A DNA stretch of 64,000 bases from assembly GCA_030052745.1 (NCBI GenBank), contig JANBVO010000044.1, forward strand, positions 62,001-126,000, given 5' to 3'. Position numbers and translations under genes: made by a program. This DNA is from Pleurostoma richardsiae (lineage: Eukaryota; Ascomycota; Sordariomycetes; Calosphaeriales; Pleurostomataceae). Under the pieces are notes generated by a model, which saw only the letters and a program-made list of their open reading frames with translations, was not told where the DNA came from and searched no databases. How positions within the stretch are numbered: the stretch's first letter is position 1; each line of letters opens with the position of its first letter. Below, piece after piece: positions 31,183 to 41,908 of the stretch.

Positions 31183-32179
31183 ATGCTTCGGGCGTGGACT
31201 CGTCCCTCGACTCTGCGACAGTGCAGCAGCGGAGGTGCCGCACGCCCCTTCACGACATCGCTCAGCTGCCGGAATGCGAGCGTTGCCCCAGCCACCAGGC
31301 TCGAGAAGCCACCACAAGTGCAGTCCATGGGGCTCACCAAGGCCGGCAGAGAGCTCAAGATCCGGAAGTACCCCAAGTTTGAGACCCTCGAGGAGGAACG
31401 GCTTTACCGGAAGCAGCACCTAGCTGCCGCATTCCGCGTCTTCGCAGACCGCGGGTACGACGAGGGCGTCGCCGGGCACATCTCCGTCCGCGACCCCATC
31501 CTGACGGACCACTTCTGTGAGTAAAACGCGTCGAGCACTCAACTGGGCAGGTATCCGTGCTCATGGTCTTCAAGGGCTGAACCCTCTCTCCATGCACTTC
31601 TCACTCATCCGCGTCTCCGACTTGATCCTTGTCGACGAGAACGGCCTCGTCGTCGAGGGCAACGAACCCATCAACACTGCCGCCTTCACCATCCACTCGG
31701 CCATCCACCGCAATCGCCCGGACGTCCACGCCGCCTGCCACGCGCACAGCGTCCACGGCAAGGCCTTCTCCGCCTTCGGCCGCCACCTCGAGATGCTGAC
31801 CCAGGACTCGCTGCGGTTCTACCGCAGCCACGGCGTCTACACCCACTTCGGCGGCGTGGTCGTCGACCGCGACGAGGGCGAGCGGATCGCGTCGGCCCTC
31901 GGCGGCGGCAAGGCGGTCATCCTGCAGAACCACGGCCTGCTGACGGTCGGGCGTAGCGTGGACGAGGCGGCGTTCTGGTTCATGAGCCTGGACAGGAGCT
32001 GCCAGGCGCAGCTGCTGGCGGACGCAGCCGCGGCAGCGGGGTACGAGAAGAGGCTTATCGACGAGGAGGAGGCGGCGTATTCGGCGCAGGAGGTCGGGGG
32101 CCCGGAGAAGGGATGGCTTGCTTTCCAGCCCTACTACGACGAGATGGTTGCGAAGACTGGCGGGTCGTTTTTGCAGTAG
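31183..32179 (+). CDS. Class II aldolase/adducin-domain protein, probably mitochondrial
   Basis: Two exons (31183-31516 and 31575-32179) give 312 residues. The intron has GTGAGT, a CTCAAC branch and AAG acceptor; the join restores DHFWGLNPLS. The N-terminal 45 residues are rich in Arg, Ser and Thr with no acidic residues ([18 protein letters not shown]), suggesting a mitochondrial presequence. The catalytic domain (about 75-300) has the zinc-ligand pair in [12 protein letters not shown] and a third His in NHGLLTVG. These are as in fuculose-phosphate-aldolase and adducin-like proteins. The [13 protein letters not shown] segment is the usual N-terminal block. Fungal members of this group are mostly uncharacterised; the substrate is unknown. 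Confidence 0.85.
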
Positions 32180-32651
32180 ATGAAGTAGACAAGATATGGG
32201 GTGTTATCGTGATAACCTATTATGATGGCAGTGCTAATTGAATGATTTTATGAACGACGCAAGGCGGGACGTGCTTTCGTAGGGTCAAAATATTATAAAG
32301 TGACTTCAAATGGGGAAGAGAAAAGACGGTTGAGAAGGGGTGTCCGTAACTAACCCTCGTTCTGGTGGGCTACGAATGTAGCTGGGAGCCAAAGCGATCT
32401 TACACGTTGGCATACGAGCAAATACTAACGCAAGGGTTTACATGGCTGCCCTAGATCATTATTGACGAAATCAAAGCTGCAAGTTGATAAGATCAAGCAT
32501 AACAAGCTGGCATCAACACTTGCTCGACTAGTCTCAAAAGCGAATGAATTCATTTCATGATCATCATTAGACAGGAGAGCCATCCACGGGACAAACATTA
32601 CAAACTGAAAAGCTCCTTCAGCTCGTCGGACGACTGCGCACCGGCCATTTT
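32180..32651. other. Convergent intergenic region aldolase/proline-rich protein
   Basis: 472 bp of 3' flanking sequence of two convergent genes; no other feature was seen. Confidence 0.5.
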
Positions 32652-34360
32652 TTACCACTTCTCAGTCTCATCCTCGACCTTCGCCTTCAGTCCATCGACA
32701 CCCGACCCCACGCGAGAGTTCTTCCCACCAGCCTCAGCCTTCTCATCGACATCGTCATCCAGCTCGCACACGCTCCCCACACTTCCCACACTCACCCTCT
32801 CGGCGTCCCCTTCCTTGGACCTGTTGCTGCGGTCCGATGCGGTGAACGTTGGAGTCGTCAAGTTACTCGGCATGGGGGGCGGCGGCGGAGGCGGGAACCT
32901 AGGCGGAGACATCGGAGGCGGGGCCACGACCGCCGGCGCGTAGGGCACGTAACCGTGGCCGAAGCTGGAGCCAAAGGGAGGGACGGGAGGAGGAGCAGAG
33001 TAGGCCGTGGTATAGCACGTTGGGGTTGTGTTCCAGTAGCCGGGGTGGTGCGTGGGGGTAAATGGGTGACTATACGCACCGACGCCGAAGGACGGGGCCG
33101 GGAGCATTGGTGGAGTTGAGACGGGCGCGAAGCTGCAGGGCCGCGGGGCTGCCGGATACGGGGCTTGGTATGGGGCGGGGTAGTAAGGCCGAGCGGCAGG
33201 TCGGATGGGGGGCACGCCAGAAAGAGGGAAGTTCGGCGCCGGGGCGGGAGGAGGCGGCGGCGGCGGGGCAACCGAAATAAAAGGTCGCTGTGGGACACGG
33301 GCAGGCAGAATATCTACCGGCGGAGGTGGTAGGGGAGAGATGCTTCTAGGCCGTGGAGGGCAGCGGTAAGGCTGGCGGTGCCTGGGGGGTGGAGGAGATA
33401 CGGCGCGGCGATGGACGGTGATGCGGGGTGCTTTGAGGCCATCTTTCTCATAGCCCTTCATCCGCCTCATGCGATCATATGCCCTCCTCTCCTCCTCGTC
33501 GACGTTCTTCCAAGGATTGCCAAAACGGCGCGCGGTCCTGATGCCCTTCGTAGCATCCTTGGCGACTGCGCCCTCCGCGCCGCGGAGGATGAAGAGGTAC
33601 TCGATGGGTTGGTCCTTGGCAGGGTTCTTCCAGAAGCGCACCTTGTGCCTCTTGACCTCCTCGAACGCGGCGCTGCCGAATCGGTAGTGCAGCTGCTCTC
33701 TCATCATGGCCACAGTCCAGTCTCTCCGCCGGAGACGGTTGCCGGAGGCGACCTCCCTGTCGCCCAGGAGGTCGTTGAGTTCCTTCTGGATGGTCGCCGG
33801 CAGCTTACGGACCCGGGCGTCAACATCCTGCTCGTAGGAGATGGCGCGGCCACGCACTAGTCGAGAGGGAAGGGATCGCTTATGTGAAGCCTGGTATTTG
33901 TTGATGGCAGCGACGTGCATATCTCTGAGCTCAGCTTGGTCAAACGGCTCTGCCCGAGTGCTGACGAAGCCGGAGATCTTGTCGTAGAATTCGAATGCTT
34001 CGATCCCACAGATCTTGGTACCGTTTACGACTTCCTTGCTGTCCCCGGTATAGCGCAGGATCCACGCCTCATATACCGGCTGCTTAGCGCCCTGGTCGCG
34101 CGGGACACGGCTGGTGTATATGGTTAGCTGTTGGGTGCCCTGCGACTATGCTTGAACTTGATAACTTACTACGAAGGCAGTTGCTCCTCGACAGTGAAGG
34201 AGTCGAAGGAGTCTCGAGTCTCGACGCTGATGTCGCTGAAGGCATCGTCCTCCCAGTTGTCGCCGGGCAATGTGTACTCGTCGGAGTAGTCAAGGCTGCC
34301 GATGGACACTTGATCATCAGGCAGCCTCCCAGCTGGGGGCTCGACTTTGGTGAAAGGCAT
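32652..34360 (-). CDS. Proline-rich fungal protein of unknown function
   Basis: Two exons (34360-34170 and 34110-32652) give 549 residues. The intron ends at CACCAG, 12 bases after a GCTAAC branch; earlier AGs would bring a stop or break frame. The acidic N-terminus (DDQVSIGSLDYSDEY) precedes a compact conserved-looking region (about 65-230). It contains YEAWILRYTG, GIEAFEFYDKISGF, RRRDWTVAMMREQLHYRF and EYLFILRGAEG, with a basic helical segment DEEERRAYDRMRRMKGY. From about 245 to 470 the chain is dominated by Pro, Tyr and Ala, with runs of up to seven Pro, followed by an acidic Ser-rich tail. No catalytic motif, signal peptide or membrane segment was seen. It may be a scaffold or RNA/actin-associated protein; I do not recognise the family. 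Confidence 0.8.
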
Positions 34361-36379
34361 TGCCGTCACGTGTTCAGCTCAAGATATCTACAGCCAGTAA
34401 GGCCGGACAGGATGAAGAAGATTGGGTTCAAGGCGACCCGAGCGAGGCTGTGAGACCGACTTAGCGATCATGAATAGCAGGAGAGAAGGAGCCGGACCAA
34501 AAGCGGGGAAGTAGAAGCGGGAGAGGGTTGCTCTTTAAGTACAACAACGCCTCGTAAGGCTCAAACATCCTGTCGTACAGCGGACAAGGTAAGCAGGGAG
34601 CTGATTCCTCCGGTATATCGTGTCCAGTCACACCCCTCCTCCTTCCATGCACTCAGACAGTCGGCAGCCATTAGGTTGGGAGCTAGTCCCTGGGTGTCGC
34701 ACACTTTGGCCAACGGGAGGTCCCTTTCCGAGAGCCTCGTGCATCCTGGCTGAGGAAGCCGCCAGAGAGATGCATCTGCTGCCTGGATTCCGCCTGGTCT
34801 GCAAGCACGACTGGCCTAGCCTGCGGCGGCTTGCAGGGTGCCTGCCCTCCCATTGGGGACTAGCTATTGCCGTGTGCCCACCGACGGCTGACGGGGCGGC
34901 GGTGCTGCCTCGATTCCCTCGTGGTGTGAAGCGATGAGTGGAGGAGTCGCTGATGGATGTCGGACAACAGGTGCGGGGAGAGCAGAAGGCTTGAGATGAT
35001 GTTGGTGCTGCGCATGTGCTTCTCGAGAAGAGGCGCAGCTGGTGGGGCTGTCAATTGCTCAATCATGCAGGCCTCCGACCCTCCTCTCTCTGACGCGCCC
35101 AGAGATGGGAGCCGCCGAGGATCAGGGCTACAATTCCAGCTTCACTCTAGGAACCGCCGAAGAGGCCAAACAAGCAAATCGTGAAGAGAGATAATGTGTG
35201 GTAGACACTGAGGCCTTAGTGCGGCCGAGGTATCACCTACCTAGGAGTATTTCGCAGTCCTAGATCAATGGACGAGGAAGGCCATACAATGTTTAGCACG
35301 CGAGGCTCGTTGTAGAGTCCATGAAGAGACGCGAGATCGCCTACCTACGCCCGCCAGCTCCATTACGAGGCCATCTGCCACAGACACTCCTCGTGTTCCT
35401 GCCGCGAGTGGCATTGGGGACGACAAAGCGGAGGGCCTTGCGCCCAGCGAATCTGACCTTGCCGAACATGCTACGGCAAAAGATCATCAGCTCAGGACTG
35501 AAATTCCGCCCGAATACCACGCATTTCCCTGCAGGTTCGCCGCAGTCGAGCAAGGCGCGCATGAGCCACTTGTGTGTGAGATTAGTGAGGCTGCAGGCCG
35601 ACATGAGGCGCTTGTCGCGGTCGCTGCCAATGGCCCAGTCTTGGGCCTACCACCCGCCATTTTGAAGCTGAGCAGGCATTGCCGTCGGTCATCTAGTTCG
35701 TCAAGCGCCTCAAGCCATGGTCCCCTCCAAAATGTAGCAGTCAGCCACGATGGCACTACCATCTTTGGAGGGCATGACTAGCGAGCTACTGCAGCTTTCT
35801 GGTGCCGTAGGGAGGCTTCTCCTCGTAGTCTTTGGCCAGGGCAGAGCATGGGCTTCTTGACTTTCAGCAGCGCCTGGCGACGCCGCCGCCCAAATCGGCT
35901 AGCCCGTGATGTCACGCCCTCAGATTTCAGCTGTGGCACGGACAGCAGTTGAACAATTGAAGAGTTGGATCAGAGAAGGGAAAAACAGTGTTTAGGGTAT
36001 TCGGCGAGGCCCGGTATACATCTACACTATGATAAAAAGTGAATAGAAATGTCATTTAGACGTGTCATTTAGACCAAGGTTGAGAATAAGGTAATAATGG
36101 GAGGCAGAGCCAAGAGTGAAGATCGGCTTAGGTACCAGGGTACCTGATTGACAGCGAGAATGCTTGCTGACTAAGTCATGTTGGATGCTTTCCATTGGCT
36201 AATATTCTTTGCAAGAGGCCCCACCATGCCTGGAAATTTTCTAGATCGATCAGCTTTGGGCTCACCGAGACACCAACACTCTCGATATCTTCACCCGACG
36301 ACCACCTCGACGTCGAACCCGCAAATAACGAAGGACATCTTCAAGGCAGACACAAACGGACGAGCCAGCAGCCAGCAAG
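34361..36379. other. Divergent intergenic region proline-rich protein/NOP10
   Basis: 2 kb. ORFs at 35321-35665 (plus) and 35341-35762 (minus) overlap each other and show no domain. An AGGTACCAGGGTACCT partial palindrome lies near 36131, about 250 bp before NOP10. Confidence 0.45.
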
Positions 36380-36646
36380 ATGCATCTGATGTGCAACGTT
36401 GACGCCTCGGGCAAGCGCGTCTATACGCTGAAGAAGGTCCTCGAGGGCAAGGTCACCAAGTCGGCGCACCCTGCGCGCTTCTCTCCTGACGACAAGTGGT
36501 CGAAGCACCGCGTTCTGCTGCGCAAGCGGTTTGGCACGCTGATCACTGCCAAGAGTATGTGGCTCCTCTCTACTTCTGCTCAATGATGAGGGATGGCTTG
36601 CTGACCTTTGTGCTGTGCAGGAGCTTCGGAGTTCAAGGGCCAGTGA
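36380..36646 (+). CDS. NOP10: H/ACA ribonucleoprotein subunit NOP10
   Basis: Small core protein of H/ACA snoRNPs needed for rRNA pseudouridylation and 18S rRNA processing; nucleolar. Two exons (36380-36554 and 36621-36646) give 66 residues, the typical size (yeast 58). The sequence [20 protein letters not shown] followed by [20 protein letters not shown] is the classic NOP10 signature. After the splice the C-terminus reads AKRASEFKGQ. The intron has GTATGT, a GCTGAC branch and CAG. Without splicing the frame ends in a false tail. The second exon encodes only nine codons, so a purely ORF-based call would miss the true end. Confidence 0.95.
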
Positions 36647-37060
36647 AAGGCTCTGCGAGGATTGAAGAGTGCGAAAATGATGACTGATCCAGGGTTTCTG
36701 AATAGGAAAAGGCAATGTTAGAGGCTCACATGAAAGCCTAGCTTTGGGGAAAAGGACAAAGACGGGATGCTAGATGGAGGCATCGCTCGACACCGCACAT
36801 GGAGGGGCCGATCGGGCGACGTGCATCTACACCAGTTCCACCAGGATGTTGGTCACACGGATCGTCCCGGAGTTTTCTTGAAGGATAGACACATGGCGTT
36901 GGGGGCGGCTGTCTCGCCATCACTTAGGGAGAGGCGTTTGACGGAAAAGCTGAATCATTTGACAACTGGAAAATCCAAGTCATCACCATACCATATTTCA
37001 TTTGATGCCATCTATGAACCCTTTTGATGCGCCGGCGAAGCCAAATCTGCCTCTTATAAT
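36647..37060. other. Convergent intergenic region NOP10/NOB1
   Basis: 414 bp containing the two 3' UTRs; no other feature was seen. Confidence 0.55.
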
Positions 37061-38506
37061 CTATCTCCTTTTCTTCGCATTGACATTCCGCCCAGCACCA
37101 ACCCTGATCCTCCCATGCCCTCCACTTCTCTCCCCGGTGAGAATGTTGGGCAGGTAGTCCGCGTCCATCAGGTCGTGGTACCTCGTCTTACGGTCCTCGT
37201 CCACCTTGCGCGTGTACTCCTTCTGGTCCTCCGCGAGGATAAGCTCCCGCCCCCAACCGTTCTTCCCGCCGCCCTGCGCGCCTGATATCTTGCCGCTGGC
37301 GCTGCCGTGCGTGGGCTTCGGGATGCTATAGACATTACCCCGCTTGTTATACTGGAAGTTCTTCTTCAGGTGAATCCGGAAGTTGCCCTGCGCGTCGGTC
37401 GAGCAGCTCGTGCGCGTCAGCGTCGCCTGCCCGCAGCGAGGGCAGAATTGCTTGTCCAGCTGCCGGGTCACCTGGAAGCAGCCGTGGCAGCGGAGCACCC
37501 AGGACTTGACCTGTGTGACGCGGGCAAGGTTGGATGGAGAGCAGAGATTGAGGTTGATGCGGAGCGCGACATTCTGCATGGCGAAGTCGGAGGTTATAAG
37601 GGCGGCTTGTAGGACCCGCTGGATGGGCTGAGACGGCGTCGACGGGACATTGTCTTTGGCCATGTGCTTCTTAAGATTGGATGGCGTGATCCAGCCGTCG
37701 CTGTCGTCGTCTTCTGATGCCTCGTTCTGTTCCTGCTCCTGCTCCTCGATGGTTGTCGGCGCATCGCCAGTCTCCTCTTGTTTCGTTGCTGGTGCATTCA
37801 AGCTGAGCTCTTCCAGCTGGGTTCCAACCTCCTCCGTGTTGCCGTTATGGGGCTCTGCTGGCTTGGAGATCGGAGCGTCCGTTGTTGCGTCCGTAGGCTC
37901 TTCGACTGGTGGGACCTCCTGCGGCTGCCCAACAATATCGCCTGGTCCAGCATTTTCTTGTATCTCGTCCGACTTCTCCTCGTCTGTCCTACCCGGAGGC
38001 TTGCCGTTCACTCGCTGTTGTCTCGGCGTATTCCGCAACCTCCAGTCTCCACCATTCCTCTCAATCTCGAGTTCATAGGTCAGTGCCAGAAGATGGATAT
38101 CAGGCTTCGACAACACCTCTAGGTCACCAGTCCGGCGCGCAAAGTCCGAGATGAACTTGACAGACTCTGGCCGCGGGTTCCTGAGCTTCAGGAATGGTCT
38201 CAGAGTGGTGTCGACTCGGGTTCTCGTGGCTTCGTCTCGAATTTCCGAGAGCACAGACGGGATCGTCCAGAGTTCCTCTGCCTGGGCGAGCAGCGTCGAA
38301 ATAGGGGGCTCGTTCTTGATTAGCGGGCCGGTATCGACCACGAGACTGTGTATTGGCTTTGGTGGCGTCGAAGGGGTCGTAGATGTCTGGGGTTCATCGT
38401 CCGTCGTGGGTTGTGCCGCGGGGGAGGGGTCGACAGGCGGGGCTTGTTCCAGCGACGTCGACGTAGCGGAAGCGCTCACAGCGGCATCAGCTGCTGCGGC
38501 CATCAT
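37061..38506 (-). CDS. NOB1: 20S pre-rRNA D-site endonuclease NOB1
   Basis: Cleaves 20S pre-rRNA at site D in the last cytoplasmic step of 40S subunit maturation. Single exon, 481 residues from the first of two adjacent ATGs (38506); the frame is open upstream only from TTG. The PIN domain (about 50-150) starts with LVVDTGPLIKN, whose Asp (about 58) is catalytic, and includes the downstream SKPDIHLLALTYELE block. An acidic, Gln/Glu-rich linker follows, then the conserved DGWITPSN motif. The zinc ribbon has CHGCFQ and FCPRCG. The C-terminal GRELILAEDQKEY and DADYLPNILTG segments are typical of NOB1. An Ala/Ser/Thr/Pro-rich N-terminal extension of about 50 residues precedes the PIN domain. Confidence 0.95.
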   Translation of the reverse strand: MMAAAADAAVSASATSTSLEQAPPVDPSPAAQPTTDDEPQTSTTPSTPPKPIHSLVVDTGPLIKNEPPISTLLAQAEELWTIPSVLSEIRDEATRTRVDTTLRPFLKLRNPRPESVKFISDFARRTGDLEVLSKPDIHLLALTYELEIERNGGDWRLRNTPRQQRVNGKPPGRTDEEKSDEIQENAGPGDIVGQPQEVPPVEEPTDATTDAPISKPAEPHNGNTEEVGTQLEELSLNAPATKQEETGDAPTTIEEQEQEQNEASEDDDSDGWITPSNLKKHMAKDNVPSTPSQPIQRVLQAALITSDFAMQNVALRINLNLCSPSNLARVTQVKSWVLRCHGCFQVTRQLDKQFCPRCGQATLTRTSCSTDAQGNFRIHLKKNFQYNKRGNVYSIPKPTHGSASGKISGAQGGGKNGWGRELILAEDQKEYTRKVDEDRKTRYHDLMDADYLPNILTGERSGGHGRIRVGAGRNVNAKKRR

Positions 38507-39664
38507 GCTCTTTGCGACGTTGCTGCTCAACGTATGGAAAAGAGGTGTCTATCTCGAGAATAGGACTTCGGTAGTTGGCGCCCAAGAAGCGATGCCTCAC
38601 GTTCTCGTTGCCCGGCCTGATATCTTATCGGGAAGTGCGGGCTCAAAAAAAAAGAAACGGAAATTTTAGCGGTGTGTTGTGGCAGAAATAGATGGATGGA
38701 TAAAGAAGTACAGAATCTGTCCACATATTCTGCCCGTAAAACTTGCTAAGCAGATGTACCTAACTATCATCGATTTTCACAGTTCGGTCATTCCTCACCC
38801 GGTAAGGTTTCTTTGCTCGCCTCGCTTTCAAACTCAACTGCGACTCCCTGATAAGCCGATTCTCCTCGTACAGCCAATTACCTTTATTTCATCTGCATTT
38901 CAACACCCATTTTCTCCCTTCTTTACTAGACTCGGTAGCGTTATATGGACTGGGTATATGTACTGGTTGCTCACGCTCGTGCACCTAAGCTTTGTGTATT
39001 GGCAGGCCCGGCATCTTACGTGCCTGGGCTGGCAGTACGATAAACCTTCCTCAGCTAACAAGTAGAAAAGAGGAATGAAGTTTTCTATGCCACATTACCT
39101 GACACCCTGACTTGAACATCATGCCTTAGTCTATGCAGACTCCCACACAGCTAGCCTTGACTGCCTGTGTGCCAACTTAACTTAGTAATAAGCCCAGCTT
39201 ATTGCAGCAGCAGGCTCTACTTCCCTCCTCTGTTTTGAGACTTGTATACCTGGGAACATCAAGGCCAACCTTGCCAGGTCACATCCCCGAATAGGCGACG
39301 CTATAAAGAATCAAGTGAAGGAGACCCCCTACTCCGTATACGCTTGCGAGACGTCTGTCTCACTGGATTTAAGTTGGCAGGCACCTGTTTTCGAAAAACC
39401 AATATTGTGCACTTACGGACATGACATCGCTATGGCTCAGTCTTTAAACTTTCCATTTCATAACATCCCACTTCCATATCATTCAGTTCAATAGAGAGCA
39501 TTCTTGTGCCCTGATTCCTTAACTTGCTTCGGAGCAGACAGAGATACGTCATTTCAGACAATGATAGAGATGTTCTGTTCCTGATGATTAAGCCTAGAGA
39601 AGCGAAATAGTTCGGAGTACTAGTGCCCAACCTTGCAGCCATAGACCAAAGCAACTGTCGACAA
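38507..39664. other. Intergenic region NOB1/SDR
   Basis: 1.16 kb holding the NOB1 promoter and the SDR 3' flank. No further gene or repeat was seen. Confidence 0.5.
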
Positions 39665-40846
39665 TCAGTACCTAAACTCCTGTCCCAGCATCTTCTCATT
39701 CAGGGCCCATAGTCTCTCGGCTTCGATCCGATTGATCGCCCACGGCCAGACCTCCTCGTTCCACTGGTCAGCAACATGGCAATCCATGAGATAGTAGCCG
39801 TTATAGTCTGTAGCACACATTAACGCTCCCACTCCGTCTATTCCACACTTCATGTTGGAAAGCTGACCGTTTAGATCCTCGCTGAAGGAGGCGAAGATGT
39901 GGGTAGCAGTGATCTCGTCTTCAGTCTTGAAGGTCAGTCCGCCATGCATGAATTTATTGCCCATAGCGACATCAGCAGCGTCTGCAAGCGGTAAGGTCAG
40001 TTCGACACTGAAACTCCTGGAATAGAGGACCTGAGACCTGAGAGGGTCTACACACTAAATGTTACGAGGTCCTTGTCCATCATATCAAGGTCTCGGGACA
40101 GGTTTGAAGTGACAACGATACCGGGATGCAGGCTGTACACCTTCAAGCCTTTCCCGCCCAGCCTCTTGGCGAGGGCAACAGCGGTAAGGCAGACTGCGGT
40201 CTTAGACTGACCGTAAGCAGACCACTTGTTGTACGTCTTGCCGTCCTGTCATCTCGTCAGCATGCAACATGTGAGGCCAGCGCGAGAAAACAAGTGGTTG
40301 TACGCTAAAGTCATAGTCGGCCCACCGGATAGGATGCATACGGTGGCCGTCGCTGCTGACAAGGACGACCCTGGGCGATTCCGACGCCATCACCTTTTCC
40401 ATGACCAGATTCACAAACAGCCATGGGCCCAGGTGATTGGTCTGCCACTGCGCCTCGTGGCCGTCCACGGTCTTGCGGTACGGAGGCGCCATGATCGCCG
40501 CGTTGCTGACTAGGAGATCAAGATGCGAGACGTCCGCCCAGCCCATGACCTCGGTGGCCGCGCTGCGGACACTGTCGAAGGAGGCAAAGTCTACGAGGAG
40601 TTCCTTGACCTTGATGTTTGGATGGGAGCCCCGGAGCGTGCTAGCGGTCTGCGCCGTCTTCTCCTGGGTGCGCCCGGCGAGAATCAGCATCGCAGGCTTG
40701 GCTGAAGCGATAGCGTGGCAGTACAAGGCGCCGATGCTTCCTGGGGAGGTGCCTGAGACGAGGATGACTTTGTCCTTGATGGTGGAGGCGAACTCATTGA
40801 CAAGCGTCACGCCGGACGTCTTTGCGTTGTATTTGGATGATGCCAT
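39665..40846 (-). CDS. Short-chain dehydrogenase/reductase (retinol dehydrogenase-like)
   Basis: NAD(P)-dependent oxidoreductase of unknown substrate. Three exons (40846-40304, 40245-40056, 39981-39665) give 349 residues. The Rossmann start is VILVSGTSPGSIGALYC (about 29-45), a fungal variant of TGxxxGxG that retains glycines. The NAA.I and VLVSSDGHRM blocks follow. The catalytic Tyr-x3-Lys appears as YGQSK only after the first intron is removed. LHPGIVVT follows at the end of the sheet. The second intron uses a GTGTGT donor. The C-terminal exon encodes the substrate-lid region and ends LWALNEKMLGQEFRY. A TATATAA box lies 117 bp upstream (40963-40969). The same subfamily occurs at 58470-59438. 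Confidence 0.88.
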
Positions 40847-40962
40847 TGCTAGTAAATCGCGTTGTTCTCGCCTTGGCTGGAGAGAACTGAGTTGTGTTAT
40901 GTCGTGCGGCTGTGAGGAGGATAGGACTCTTCAGGCATCTCGTCCTCGACGGCAACCTTCTC

Positions 40963-40969
40963 TTATATA
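40963..40969 (-). promoter_or_regulatory. TATA box of the SDR gene
   Basis: TATATAA on the minus strand, 117 bp before the start codon, in a pyrimidine-flanked context. Confidence 0.5.
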
Positions 40970-41127
40970 GAGTAGCAGTGAGGTACTTCTTCATATTCTT
41001 CCTAATGATTGAAAGTACGAGAAGAACTCTCTAGTCTGACGTTGTCAGTCTCGACGAGGTCCCAAGGGATCAATTGGTGTAACGTGATTGGCTAGCCAGC
41101 ATCGGAATTGCAGATACTCTGTTCTAC

Positions 41128-41333
41128 CTATTTCCGATAACTCCTCCCGGGGCCGCCAAACACCGCTGAAAACTCCATGATTCGGCCCCGATGGATGACT
41201 AAAGTGTATTTGGTCGCGCCCGTGATGATTTTGAGGCCTTTGAAACTGATTAAAGAACCGGCTACGTACGAGATGCCATATTGAGTCTGGTCTTCAAAGT
41301 ACGGCAGCAAAGCAATGAGGATCGAGCCCCATG
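41128..41333 (-). pseudogene. Coding-like exon fragment, probable gene relic
   Basis: An open frame of 67 codons ends at a TAG and is preceded by a plausible acceptor (AACAAACAG). The peptide (WGSILIALLPYFEDQTQYGI... ending GGPGRSYRK) has balanced, protein-like composition unlike shadow ORFs, with beta-strand-like segments such as GATKYTLVIHRGRIMEF. Upstream sequence is AT-rich and offers no convincing partner exon; a short Met-initiated stretch near 41400-41450 is only a weak candidate. It could be the last exon of a decayed gene. I do not recognise the family. Confidence 0.25.
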
Positions 41334-41908
41334 CTGTTTGTTTAATGTCATTAGTTTACTAAGTCAGTACAAATATGTTCCTGGGCAGTGCAGGTCCCCG
41401 TTCGGTGACCGATATGTAGACGCACTGGACGAAACATTGCGTTGAATATTACTCTTCAGTAATGAACTTAATCGCAAAACTACATTAACTACCTTAGAGT
41501 TATGGCATAAAGTTCAGCGTGGCCTGGGACAGCTTTTCGTTTCTAATCATTGACTGATTTTTTATTTGAAACCCGGTATACACCCTTCGAGAAATAAATA
41601 AGTATCCAGCTATAGACATTCTGCGAAAGGCTACTGAGTGGTGTAACTCCAAGTCAAGGCTTAATTAATGATCCTGACCTAGGAGACTAATCATGCATGC
41701 CGTCGAATCCTTCAGGCTCTCTTCTCTGCCGTTGCTCACGTGAAGTTCAAGGAATTTCCTTAGGCCGGCAGCCGCCCCAATCTTTGCTCGACACTGCCTA
41801 ACCTAGCCCACTGCTTCAGTTTACACTACTACCGTGGTGAACACCCTTCAAACCAGCAAATACACGAGTGGCAGAAGTTTGTCAAAGCGCGTGTCTCGGC
41901 ATTCCGAG

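Larger units (their letters stand above)
40847..41908. other. AT-rich divergent intergenic region
   Basis: 1.06 kb between the SDR and HET genes, visibly AT-richer than the flanks. It contains the SDR TATA box (40963-40969) and a minus-strand coding-like fragment at 41128-41333 described separately. Confidence 0.5.

Noticed and set aside
35321-35762. Opposed ORFs between the proline-rich gene and NOP10
   Set aside because: They overlap on opposite strands and neither matches a domain or has partner exons.
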